A DNA stretch of 64,000 bases from Pseudomonadota bacterium (lineage in GTDB: Archaea; Thermoplasmatota; SW-10-69-26; JACQPN01; JAJPHT01): NCBI GenBank assembly GCA_021325135.1, contig JAJPHT010000026.1, positions 56,094 through 120,093 on the forward strand. The letters run 5' to 3'. The translations under genes were made by a program, and so were the position numbers. This document shows positions 5,762-13,644 of this stretch, one piece after another (the first letter of the stretch is position 1; each line of letters begins with the position of its first letter). The notes under the pieces are model-generated. The model ran no database searches. It saw only the letters and a program-made list of their open reading frames with translations, and was not told the DNA's origin.

Positions 5762-8098
5762 ATGACCTCGAAGCCTACCTCGGAAGTCGTCTGGGCGCAG
5801 AACATCGGCAAGGATGATATCCCGCTCGTGGGCGGGAAGGGGGCGAACCTGGGCGAGATGATCGGCATCGGCCTTCCGGTGCCGCCCGCGTTCGTGGTGT
5901 CGGCGCCGGCGTTCCACCATTTCCTGGTGGAGTCGGGCGTCGCGGAGAAGGTGTTCGGCGACCTGGCGCGGCTCGACGTGGAGGACAGCAAGGCGCTGCG
6001 CGAGGCCAGCGAGCGGGCGCGGGAGCTGGTGCTCAAGGCGAAGCTGCCGCCCGCGCTGGAGCGGCAGATCCGCGACGCGTACCGCTCCCTGGCGAAGTCC
6101 GAGGGGGGGAAGGACCCGCTGGTGGCGGTGAGGAGCAGCGCGACGGCGGAGGACCTGCCGGAGGCAAGCTTCGCGGGCCAGCAGGACACGTACCTCAACG
6201 TGCGCGGCGAGGATGCCCTGCTGGAGCACGTGCAGCGCTGCTGGGCGTCGCTCTACACGCCGCGGGCGGTCTACTACCGCGTGAAGCACAAGTTCCCCCA
6301 CGAGAAGGTGGCCATCGCGGTGGTGGTGCAGATCATGGTCGACGCGGCCAAGGCGGGCGTCATGTTCACGCGGCACCCCACGACGGGCGCGGACAGCACG
6401 CTCATCGAGGCGGCGTGGGGGCTGGGCGAGGGGGTCGTGAGCGGCAACGTCACGCCCGACACCTACGAGGTGGGCGCGGACGGGAAGCCCACGAGCGTGC
6501 GCGTCGCGTCCAAGGAGACGATGTACGTGCGCGGCAAGCAGGACCGGACGGTGGTCGAGGCCGTGCCGGGCAACAAGAAGCAGGCGCGCGTGCTCTCGGA
6601 CGAGGAGCTCAAGCAGCTCCACAACCTGGGCCGCGCCATCGAGAAGCACTACGGAAGCCCGCAGGACATCGAGTGGGCGATGTCGCAGGAGGGCGTCCTC
6701 AACGTCCTCCAGGCGCGCCCCATCACGACGCTCAAGGGCAAGCCGGGCGGCTCCGCGGCGGCTCCGCAGGCGGCGGGCTCGGGGGCGGCTTTGCTATCAG
6801 GCCTCGGCGCGAGCCCGGGCGTCGCGGTGGGCAAGGTGGCCATCATCGCCAACGTCGAGCAATTGGAGAAGTGCAAGCCCGGCGACATCCTCGTGACGCA
6901 GATGACGATGCCCGACATGGTCCCGGCGATGAAGCGCGCGGCGGCCATCGTCACCGACGAGGGCGGGATGACGTGCCACGCGGCCATCGTGTCGCGCGAG
7001 CTTGGCGTGCCCGCGGTGGTGGGCACGAAGCAGGCCACGAAGCGGCTCAAGGACGGCATGGTGATCACGGTGGACGGCGAGAAGGGCACCGTGACCGAGG
7101 GCGGCGCGCCCGCGCAGAAGGCGGGCGAGGCGGGCGCGATGCCGGAGCGCCCCATGCCCAAGGTGGGCGCCTCGAAGCCCGTGACCGCGACGCAGGTGAA
7201 GGTCAACATCAGCATGCCCGAGGCCATCGATCGCGCCCTCGCCACGGACCCGGACGGCGTGGGTCTGCTGCGCATCGAGCACATCGTCCTGGGCCTGGGC
7301 AAGCACCCCCTCACGTTCATCCGCGGCGGCAAGGAGCAGGAGTACGTCGACTACCTCGTGAAGAGCATCAAGACCGTCGCGGAGCCCATGTACCCGCGCT
7401 CCGTCTGGGTGCGCACGCTGGATGCGCCCACCGACGAGTTCCGCCAGATGGAGGGCGGCGAGGGCGAGCCCCACGAGCACAACCCCATGCTGGGCTGGCG
7501 CGGCATCCGGCGCGGCCTGGAGCAGCCGGAGCTTCTGCGCGCGGAGCTGAAGGCCATCCGCAAGCTCCTCGACCAGGGCGTCACCAACGTGGGGATCATG
7601 CTGCCCCTCGTGCAGCACCCCCACGAGATCCGCCAGGCGAAGCAGATCGCGCGGGAGTGCGGCATCGAGCCCCACAAGGACTGCGAGTTCGGGATCATGA
7701 TCGAGATCCCCGCGGCGGCGCTGGTCATCGACTCGCTCCTGGACGAGGGGCTCGACTTCGTGAGCTTCGGCACCAACGACCTCACGCAGTACACGCTGGC
7801 GGTGGACCGTAACAACGAGAACGTGGCGCGGCTCTACAACGAGTTCCACCCCGCGGTGGGCAAGCTCATCGAGATGAGCATCAAGGCGGCCCGCGCGCGC
7901 GGCGTGCAGACCAGCATCTGCGGCCAGGCCGGGAGCAACCCCAAGTTCGTGGAGAAGCTCGTCGCGTGGGGCATCACCAGCGTCAGCGCCAACATCGACG
8001 CGCTGGCGCGGGTGCGCGAGACCATCGCGAGGACCGAGCAGCGCATGCTCCTCGACGCGGCGCGGTCCAAGGGGGGTTCGGGGGGCGCAGCCCCCTGA
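5762..8098 (+). CDS. ppsA: Phosphoenolpyruvate synthase
   Basis: Converts pyruvate, ATP and water to PEP, AMP and phosphate, the entry step of gluconeogenesis from pyruvate. Domains are in family order: N-terminal ATP-grasp (GKGANLGEM near 25-33, VRSSATAEDLPEASFAGQQD near 122-140), swivelling phosphohistidine domain (GGMTCHAAIVSRELG, His near 406), and C-terminal TIM barrel with the catalytic Cys near 720 (ICGQAGSN, where most homologues have APSD). The 778-residue length is normal. The last residues (GGSGGAAP) and the stop codon are supplied by palindromic repeat copy 2, so the original C-terminus was probably altered by insertion. A GGTGAT ribosome site precedes ATG 5762. Confidence 0.95.
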   Translation: MTSKPTSEVVWAQNIGKDDIPLVGGKGANLGEMIGIGLPVPPAFVVSAPAFHHFLVESGVAEKVFGDLARLDVEDSKALREASERARELVLKAKLPPALERQIRDAYRSLAKSEGGKDPLVAVRSSATAEDLPEASFAGQQDTYLNVRGEDALLEHVQRCWASLYTPRAVYYRVKHKFPHEKVAIAVVVQIMVDAAKAGVMFTRHPTTGADSTLIEAAWGLGEGVVSGNVTPDTYEVGADGKPTSVRVASKETMYVRGKQDRTVVEAVPGNKKQARVLSDEELKQLHNLGRAIEKHYGSPQDIEWAMSQEGVLNVLQARPITTLKGKPGGSAAAPQAAGSGAALLSGLGASPGVAVGKVAIIANVEQLEKCKPGDILVTQMTMPDMVPAMKRAAAIVTDEGGMTCHAAIVSRELGVPAVVGTKQATKRLKDGMVITVDGEKGTVTEGGAPAQKAGEAGAMPERPMPKVGASKPVTATQVKVNISMPEAIDRALATDPDGVGLLRIEHIVLGLGKHPLTFIRGGKEQEYVDYLVKSIKTVAEPMYPRSVWVRTLDAPTDEFRQMEGGEGEPHEHNPMLGWRGIRRGLEQPELLRAELKAIRKLLDQGVTNVGIMLPLVQHPHEIRQAKQIARECGIEPHKDCEFGIMIEIPAAALVIDSLLDEGLDFVSFGTNDLTQYTLAVDRNNENVARLYNEFHPAVGKLIEMSIKAARARGVQTSICGQAGSNPKFVEKLVAWGITSVSANIDALARVRETIARTEQRMLLDAARSKGGSGGAAP

Positions 8099-8158
8099 CG
8101 TCTTGATCGTCTGCTCGACCTGATATCACGTCAGGGGGCTTCGCCCCCCGAACCCCCC
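8071..8158. repeat. Nested palindromic repeat, copy 2, invading the 3' end of ppsA
   Basis: The left arm GGGGGGTTCGGGGGGCGCAG with CCCCCTGACGT and the right arm ACGTCAGGGGGCTTCGCC with CCCCGAACCCCCC face each other across a 28-base centre. The TGA inside the left arm (8096-8098) is the ppsA stop codon. Confidence 0.88.
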
Positions 8159-8187
8159 TTGGGTGCGCACGGCGAAGATGGCGGCTC

Positions 8188-8379
8188 CTACTCCGTCGCC
8201 GCGGTGATCGCGCCCATGAGGAGGCACGCGATGGCGAGGACGGCGAGGAGCGCCGCGCCCGCGCCGCCCAGGAGGACGGCGCCCGCCATGCCCAGGACGC
8301 CCAGCGCCAGCAGGATCCACGTCACGATGCCAAGTTCCACGAAGGCCGGACGACGGGGCGAGGGATAAGGCTCGCTCAT
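8188..8379 (-). CDS. Tiny two-helix membrane protein
   Basis: 63 residues from ATG 8379, which overlaps the stop of the upstream membrane gene by four bases (ATGA). Two hydrophobic stretches (LGIVTWILLALGVLGMAGAV and GAALLAVLAIACLLMGAI) are separated by a glycine turn. No family recognised. Coupled translation suggests it works with the 8376-8708 product. Confidence 0.65.
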   Translation of the reverse strand: MSEPYPSPRRPAFVELGIVTWILLALGVLGMAGAVLLGGAGAALLAVLAIACLLMGAITAATE

Positions 8380-8708
8380 CCGTCGCCGGGCGCGGCGGAG
8401 GCCTCGCCGTGGGGGCGCTTCGCGCGGTCCCACGCCTCGATCATCTCGAAGCCGTGCAAGCCCACGAGGCCCAGGGCGGAGGCGAGGCTCGCGACGCCCA
8501 CGAAGACGGCCCACGACGTGGACATGACGCCCGCGGCGGCGAAGCGCACCTGGAGGATGGTGATGACGACGAGGAAGACGGAGAGCGTCGCGAGGCGGAG
8601 CCACTCCAGGCGGCTGCGGCGCGCGAGCCCTTCGCGACGGCCGACGCGGAAGACCCCGTAGACCGCCCCCAGGAGGAGCGGGTACGCGAGGAGGGCGCCG
8701 CCAGCCAT
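8376..8708 (-). CDS. Small three-helix membrane protein
   Basis: 110 residues from ATG 8708 with about three membrane helices: residues 2-20, 43-62 and 66-86. A basic loop (RVGRREGLARRSRLEW) after helix 1 puts that side in the cytoplasm, and a charged C-terminus follows. It is divergent from trmI and the first gene of a two-gene membrane operon. No family recognised. Confidence 0.65.
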   Translation of the reverse strand: MAGGALLAYPLLLGAVYGVFRVGRREGLARRSRLEWLRLATLSVFLVVITILQVRFAAAGVMSTSWAVFVGVASLASALGLVGLHGFEMIEAWDRAKRPHGEASAAPGDG

Positions 8709-8805
8709 GCCGGAGCCCTCTCCCAGGGCCCCTATTCATACCCTGCGGAGCGAGTCCCAGGCTCCTCCCGAAAGCCTCATCACGGCCCGCCGGGTCCGAG
8801 CGCCC

Positions 8806-9570
8806 ATGGCGACCATCGCCCCCGGGGACCTCGTGGCCCTGGCCGACGAGGAGGGGGGCCGCACCCTGGTGCGGGCGCAGGGGGGCGCGCAGAAGCTCCG
8901 CGGCGTGGGCATCCTGGCCGGCGAGCGCCTGGTGGGCCTCGCCTGGGGCGACGTGCTGACCCACGGCAGCAAGACGCTCCGCCTCCTCAAGCCTGGTGTC
9001 GCGGACCTCACCGCGGGGCTCGCGCGCAAGGCGCAGATCGTCCTCCCCAAGGACGCCAGCCGCATCCTCTTCGAGTGCGACGTGCGCGCCGGCAGCCGCG
9101 TCGTCGAGGCCGGCATCGGCAGCGGCGCGCTCACCACCGCGCTGGCCTGGGCCGTGGCGCCCACGGGGCGCGTCTTCACCTACGAGATCCGCCCCGACTT
9201 CATCGACTGGGCGCGCCGCAACCTGGAGGAGAGCGGCCTCGCCCCCCTGGTGGAGGTCAAGGAGGGCGATATCACCAAGGGCGTCCAGGAGCGCGACGTC
9301 GACGCGGTCGTCCTCGACGTGCCCAACCCGTGGGACGCCGTCCCCGCCGCGCGCGAGGCCCTGCGGGGCGACGGCCACTTCTGCGCCTACAGCCCCCTCG
9401 TGTCGCAGGTGGAGCTGACGCACAAGGCGCTCCGCGAGCACGGCTTCCACGACCTGCGCACGCTGGAGATCATCGAGCGGCGCTGGACCGTGGGCGAGCG
9501 CGGCTCCCGCCCGGATCACGAGATGCTCGGGCACACGGCTTGGCTGACCTTCGCTCGGAAGGGCGTCTAG
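8806..9570 (+). CDS. trmI: tRNA (adenine-N1)-methyltransferase, TrmI type
   Basis: Uses S-adenosylmethionine to methylate N1 of A58 (and in archaea often A57) in the tRNA T-loop. The 254-residue protein has the N-terminal beta domain (residues 1-90), the Rossmann SAM site VVEAGIGSGALT (about 99-110), the acidic YEIRPDF after strand 2, and the family motif DVPNPWD (about 171-177). ATG 8806 is the first in-frame ATG. An ATG-less extension upstream to 8707 encodes nothing family-like. Confidence 0.9.
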   Translation: MATIAPGDLVALADEEGGRTLVRAQGGAQKLRGVGILAGERLVGLAWGDVLTHGSKTLRLLKPGVADLTAGLARKAQIVLPKDASRILFECDVRAGSRVVEAGIGSGALTTALAWAVAPTGRVFTYEIRPDFIDWARRNLEESGLAPLVEVKEGDITKGVQERDVDAVVLDVPNPWDAVPAAREALRGDGHFCAYSPLVSQVELTHKALREHGFHDLRTLEIIERRWTVGERGSRPDHEMLGHTAWLTFARKGV

Positions 9571-9588
9571 GGAAATTTCCCTGGTCAA

Positions 9589-9688
9589 GGGTCCAAAGAA
9601 CGCGATGAGCGCGAAGAGCGCCAAGGACGCGACGAAAGGAGACTTCGCGACCTTGGCGCTCTTCGCGCTCATCGCGTTCTCTGGACCC
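9589..9688. repeat. Long hairpin with 38-bp stem
   Basis: Arm 9589-9626 pairs with 9651-9688 at 37 of 38 positions around a 24-base centre that can pair further (CGCGA/TCGCG). The arm reads as runs of GCGCGAAGAGCGCCAAGG, a short-period pattern. It lies between trmI and the proS promoter. A GGAAATTTCC palindrome at 9571-9580 directly follows the trmI stop. The hairpin could end trmI transcription, but no T run follows it. Confidence 0.85.
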
Positions 9689-9730
9689 GCCGGTCGGGGG
9701 GCATCCCTGGCCACGCGGGACCCGGCTTTC

Positions 9731-9736
9731 TTATAG
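9731..9736 (+). promoter_or_regulatory. TATA box for proS
   Basis: TTATAG, about 40 bases before ATG 9773. It would give a short leader containing a GAGG ribosome site at 9762-9765. Confidence 0.55.
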
Positions 9737-9772
9737 AGAGACCCGCATCCGCGCCCCATCCGAGGACTCCCC

Positions 9773-11230
9773 ATGGGACGCAAGCAGGAGAACTTCTCCG
9801 AGTGGTACAACGAGCTGGTCGAGAAGGCCGACCTCATCGACAAGCGCTACCCCATCAAGGGCATGGACGTCTGGAGGCCCTACGGCCTCAGCATCATGCG
9901 CGCCATCGACCGCTACACCCACGAGGAGATGGCCCGCACCAGACACCAGGAGGTGCAGTTCCCCCTCTTCATCCCGCAGACGGAGTTCAACAAGGAGGCC
10001 GAGCAGATCAAGGGCTTCGGCGGCGAGGTCTACTGGGTGACCAAGGGCGGCAACAACGACCTGGACGTCCCCCTGGTCGTGCGCCCCACCTCCGAGACGG
10101 CGATGTACCCCATGTTCAGCCTGTGGGTGCGCTCGCACAAGGACCTGCCCCTCAAGGTCTACCAGATCGTCTCCGTGTTCCGCTACGAAACGAAGCAGAC
10201 GCGCTCGTTCATCCGCGTGCGCGAGATCCACTTCTTCGAGGCGCACACCGCGCACGACACCTACGAGGACGCCGAACGGCAGATCCACGAGGACGTGCAG
10301 ATCTGGGCGCGCCTCGCGGAGAGGCTCTGCCTGCCCTACGTGCTCAGCAAGAGGCCCGACTGGGACAAGTTCCCCGGCGCGCACTACTCGGTGGCCGCGG
10401 ACGCCATGCTCCCCGAGCTCAAGACGCTCCAGGTCGCGACGTTCCACCACTACAAGGACAACTTCGCGAAGGCCTACGACATCAAGTACGAGTCGCAGGA
10501 CTCCACGCACGTCTTCGCGCACCAGACGACCTACGGCATGAGCGAGCGCCTGCTGGGCGCCATCATCAGCGTGCACGGCGACGACAAGGGCCTCATGCTG
10601 CCCCCCGCCGTCGCGCCGCACCAGGCCGTCATCGTCCCCATCCTGTTCAAGGGCAAGGAGGCCGGCGTCATGGACGCCGCGCGCCACCTGGCGAACCTCC
10701 TCCTCGCCGCGGGCTTCCGCGTCCACGTGGACGACCGCGAGGAGACGGCGGGCTTCAAGTTCAACGACTGGGAGATGCGCGGCGTGCCCGTCCGCATCGA
10801 GCTGGGCCCCAAGGACGTCGAGAAGGCCCAGTGCGTCATGGTGCGCCGCGACAACGGCCAGAAGAGCTTCGTCGCGCAGGCCGACGCCGCCAAGGGGCTC
10901 GCCGAGACGCTGGCCTCCTACGCCGACGGCCTCGTGAGCCGGGCGTGGAAGACCATGACCGAGAACGTCCGCGACGTCAAGACCGCCGAGGAGGCCAAGA
11001 CCGTCTCCGGCATCGCCCGCGCCGGCTGGTGCGGCAGCGACGAGTGCGGCCAGAAGATCCAGGCCGTCACCGAGAAGACCGTCCTGGGCGTGCCCCTGGA
11101 CGTGGCCTTCCCCTCCTTCAAGGAGGAGGCCCACGGCAAGCTCGTCCTCCCGGGCAAGGGCTTCTCGGGCCACTGCGCGGCGTGCGGGAAGGCGACGACG
11201 ACGCCGGTGCACATCGCGAAGACGTACTGA
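9773..11230 (+). CDS. proS: Prolyl-tRNA synthetase, archaeal/eukaryal type
   Basis: Charges tRNA-Pro with proline. The 485-residue class II enzyme has RPTSETAMYP near 104, the motif 2 segment VFRYETKQTRSFIRVREIHF near 135-155, motif 3 GMSERLLGAI near 255-264, an anticodon-binding domain (about 285-385) and the C-terminal zinc domain peculiar to this subclass, with cysteines in WCGSDECG (about 419 and 424) and CAACGK (about 468 and 471). There is no bacterial-type editing insertion. ATG 9773 is preceded by a TATA box and ribosome site. Confidence 0.96.
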   Translation: MGRKQENFSEWYNELVEKADLIDKRYPIKGMDVWRPYGLSIMRAIDRYTHEEMARTRHQEVQFPLFIPQTEFNKEAEQIKGFGGEVYWVTKGGNNDLDVPLVVRPTSETAMYPMFSLWVRSHKDLPLKVYQIVSVFRYETKQTRSFIRVREIHFFEAHTAHDTYEDAERQIHEDVQIWARLAERLCLPYVLSKRPDWDKFPGAHYSVAADAMLPELKTLQVATFHHYKDNFAKAYDIKYESQDSTHVFAHQTTYGMSERLLGAIISVHGDDKGLMLPPAVAPHQAVIVPILFKGKEAGVMDAARHLANLLLAAGFRVHVDDREETAGFKFNDWEMRGVPVRIELGPKDVEKAQCVMVRRDNGQKSFVAQADAAKGLAETLASYADGLVSRAWKTMTENVRDVKTAEEAKTVSGIARAGWCGSDECGQKIQAVTEKTVLGVPLDVAFPSFKEEAHGKLVLPGKGFSGHCAACGKATTTPVHIAKTY

Positions 11231-12112
11231 GGCTTCTTGGGGTCGGGCCGACCCCTCCATCTGAAATCCCTCAGCGTAGCCGCTGTTCCGATGGAGTCTC
11301 GTTCACCGGAAGCGCACGATGCATAGACCCACCGGTTCCATCGGAACCAGCCGATGCATATAGCGCACCGGTCGCGGTTTCGACTTATTAGAACGCTTCC
11401 GCCGAAAATGATATCGCCACCGCGCGCGTAGTAGGGGTTGCCTCCTTGGAGGCGCAACGCGCGCAGGCGCCAAGGCCGGACCCGGCGACGGGGCTGGACG
11501 AAGCGTCTGCGGAACGACGCCGGCTCGGCATGCGCCGCCCCGACACGCGATTCGAACGCGGGGACGGGCACACGCGCGCGCCGGCGGGGCAGCCGCAACT
11601 CGAGCGAAGGACTGCCCGCCCCCGTCCGCAAGGGCCCGGGTCCGTTCAACCGCCCCCTCCGGAACCCGCCGGCGAACCACCCCGGCTTCGGAGGAACACG
11701 CCACGAACCCGCCGAACTGACGGCAGGCCGCGCGTCCGTGTGATGGATCGCGGCCCATCGCAGACCGGCGCTGATCTCAGCGCCCCTGCGACCCCCTCCG
11801 ACGCGCGAGCGTCGGGGAGCCCCGGCAAGCATGCACCGTGGAGCCGGGGGCCGGCCGAGGCCTGGCCAGGCCAAGGCGGCGGGACGGGTTCTCCCCGCTC
11901 GTAGCCGAGCGGGGACGACCGGCCAGCCCCACCCCCGTGGGGCCCGCCACCGGACAAGCCTCGTGCCGAGGGAGTCCGGAGCGCCCGCGCCCCGCGCGGG
12001 AGGACCGGTCGGTGGCAGGCGGCTCCGCGTCGCGCCTCCAGGAAGAGCACCTTTTCCGTGCCCACCTGGCCTCGTCGGGGAATAAATACGTGCGAGCCGG
12101 TGGTGGATCCCC
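11231..12112 (+). other. Non-coding, strongly structured 880-base region; candidate RNA gene about 11413-12056
   Basis: No convincing protein gene lies here; open frames are low-complexity Arg/Pro/Ala. TATA-like boxes occur at 11357-11362 (CATATAGC) and 11384-11390 (CTTATTAG). Downstream the plus strand folds into many hairpins: GTTGCCTCC/GGAGGCGCAAC (11438-11459), GCTGA/TCAGC (11770-11781), CGACGC-GCGA-GCGTCG with a GNRA loop (11799-11814), CCCCGCTCG/CGAGCGGGG (11893-11914), GCCCCAC/GTGGGGC (11926-11943) and CCGGAC/GTCCGG around 11951-11980. A TTTT at 12053-12056 could mark the end. I looked for RNase P RNA (AAAGTCC core) and SRP RNA (GGAAGG-AGCA loop) signatures and saw neither. A GGGGTC/GACCCC stem at 11239-11255 may end proS. 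Confidence 0.45.
12081..12088 (+). promoter_or_regulatory. TATA box, leaderless gene 12113
   Basis: AATAAATA, centred about 28 bases before GTG 12113. Confidence 0.6.
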
Positions 12113-12958
12113 GTGCGCGTCCTGCCCTTCGCGCTGCTGGCCTTCCTGGCCGCGGCCCTGGCGCTTCCGAGCCCCTTCGCCCTCTGGGCCCTGAGGCCTG
12201 TGCCCGATCCGCACCAGGCGTACCTCGACGCCCGGATGCTCGCCTCCGCCGCGCGCGTCGTGGCCGCGATTCTCTTCCTGGCGGGCGCGGTCGCGCTGGC
12301 CTTCGCGGTGCGGCGCGGAGAGGCTGCGCTCCCGCGGGCGCTTCCCGTCCTCGCCCTGGCGAGCCTTGCCCTGGGCGGCGCGCTCCTGAGCCCCTGGGGT
12401 TCCAGCCTCGCGACGGACTCGATCCACGAGCGCTACGAGCGCGGGGGCTTCCTGAAGCCCTACCCGGACGTGGACCTCGCCCGCGGCCCGCTGCCCAACG
12501 AGACGTACTTCGCCTTCACCGGATCGCGCGAGGTCTCCAACGTGACCGCGCCCATCGACGTGGGGCCCGTCCACGCGCGCCGGGGGGACGTGTGGGACGT
12601 CGGGACGAGGGGCGACGGAGCGGGATGGCCGGGCGACGGTCGCCCCGCGATCTCCAGCGACTTGCCCCTGCGCTGCGTTCCCGGCCCCTTCCTCGACGAG
12701 AGGAGCGACGCGCGCTCGCCCCTCGTCGTCTCATGGTGGCGCTGCGTCGCGCTCGCCTCCGGCGACGCGAGGGTGCAGGTCTCCCTGCCAGGGCCTGCGC
12801 CTGGAACCGTCGTCGTGCTCGTGAACGTCCTCCCCAGCCTGGATGCAGCGGTCGCGACCACGCTCGCGCGGTCGGAGGCCCTCCTTGCGCTTGGCGTCGC
12901 GGCCGCGGCGGGCGCGGGCGCGTGGGCCGTGAAGAGGCGCGAATCCCGTCCGCGCTGA
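12113..12958 (+). CDS. Membrane protein with extracytoplasmic domain, unknown function
   Basis: 281 residues from GTG 12113, probably leaderless. Predicted membrane helices lie near residues 4-27, 43-66 and 74-96, then an extracytoplasmic domain of about 150 residues with two cysteines (RCVPG and RCVAL) and several sequons (NET, NVT), and a last helix near 254-273 ending in KRRESRPR. No family recognised. The next gene, 13048, is on the same strand 90 bases away with its own promoter. Confidence 0.65.
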   Translation: MRVLPFALLAFLAAALALPSPFALWALRPVPDPHQAYLDARMLASAARVVAAILFLAGAVALAFAVRRGEAALPRALPVLALASLALGGALLSPWGSSLATDSIHERYERGGFLKPYPDVDLARGPLPNETYFAFTGSREVSNVTAPIDVGPVHARRGDVWDVGTRGDGAGWPGDGRPAISSDLPLRCVPGPFLDERSDARSPLVVSWWRCVALASGDARVQVSLPGPAPGTVVVLVNVLPSLDAAVATTLARSEALLALGVAAAAGAGAWAVKRRESRPR

Positions 12959-13047
12959 AATTACAGATTGGCTAGCGGAGAACGTAACATATTTCGCCAC
13001 CGCAGGCGTTCGGCTCGTCGTCCGGAGCATCCGGACAGGGAATTGTT

Positions 13048-13605
13048 GTGCTACCTACGTTGAGATCCAGATCGATCGCTGTCGCGCTCCTCCTCTTTTC
13101 GGTCGTCACGCTGCCTGCGGTCCAGGCGGACTCCATCGCCTCCCCGGAGCGCGCCCGTCCCCTCGACACGCTCTGCTTCCTGCTTCCCGTCGCGCCGGGC
13201 GCGGTGCAATCGGAGCAGTGGTGCGCGAAGGCGCTGCGCGGGACCCCCCTTGACGAGATCCTGGCCAACGCCCCCGAGCCCTTCGCGTCGAGCCACACCA
13301 ACGTCAACCTCGGCGTGGACTACGAGAACTCGAACCTCGGCGGGGCCTCGTTCACCTGGTGGGGCACCACCGGCTGCACGTCCAGCATCAGCTACATCGG
13401 CAACTATCCCGCCGAGTGGGTGGACCGGGTCTCGTCGGCCATCGTCGTGTCCGGAAGCGGATGCAACTGGTTCTACCACTTCAACGACAACGACGAGAGC
13501 GGCAGCTACTACTACTGCGGGCTGACCGTCCACAAGTGCGACCAGGACCAGCTCTACATCCAGGGGTTCGACAACGCGGCCAACTCGATGCGCATCACGG
13601 CCTGA
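13048..13605 (+). CDS. Secreted beta/gamma-crystallin-like (peptidase inhibitor I36-like) protein
   Basis: 185 residues with a signal peptide (hydrophobic 9-27, cleavage near VQA-D). The mature part has a stretch that resembles one crystallin or I36 inhibitor module: YENSNLGGASFTWWGTTGC, then WVDRVSSAIVVSGSGCNWFY. Bracketing the conserved G and D-R-x-S-S signature, paired cysteines would form disulphides outside the cell. Such domains occur in secreted inhibitors and in calcium-binding proteins. The match rests on motif reading only. GTG 13048 has a TATA-like AACATATTT at 12985-12993. A terminator follows. Confidence 0.6.
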   Translation: MLPTLRSRSIAVALLLFSVVTLPAVQADSIASPERARPLDTLCFLLPVAPGAVQSEQWCAKALRGTPLDEILANAPEPFASSHTNVNLGVDYENSNLGGASFTWWGTTGCTSSISYIGNYPAEWVDRVSSAIVVSGSGCNWFYHFNDNDESGSYYYCGLTVHKCDQDQLYIQGFDNAANSMRITA

Positions 13606-13618
13606 GCCCCGCAAGGAG

Positions 13619-13643
13619 GCCCGCTCCGGCGGGCCCCCCTTTT
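13619..13643 (+). terminator. Terminator after the crystallin-like gene
   Basis: GCCCGC-TCCG-GCGGGC stem followed by CCCCCTTTT. It ends just before the stop of the convergent hydrolase gene. Confidence 0.75.
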
Positions 13644-13644
13644 G

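Noticed and set aside
11540..11580. tRNA T-arm-like GCGTTCGAATCGC on the minus strand
   Set aside because: The closing pair of the T stem is a mismatch and no acceptor stem, D arm or anticodon arm can be drawn around it. TTCGAA is a simple palindrome here.
11446..11904. 152-codon open frame in the spacer after proS
   Set aside because: Arg/Pro/Gly/Thr-rich sequence without hydrophobic core, no ribosome site, and overlapping strong RNA hairpins.
11413..12056. RNase P RNA or SRP RNA
   Set aside because: The AAAGTCC core of RNase P and the GGAAGG-AGCA loop of SRP helix 8 were not found on either strand, so I left the region as an unidentified candidate.
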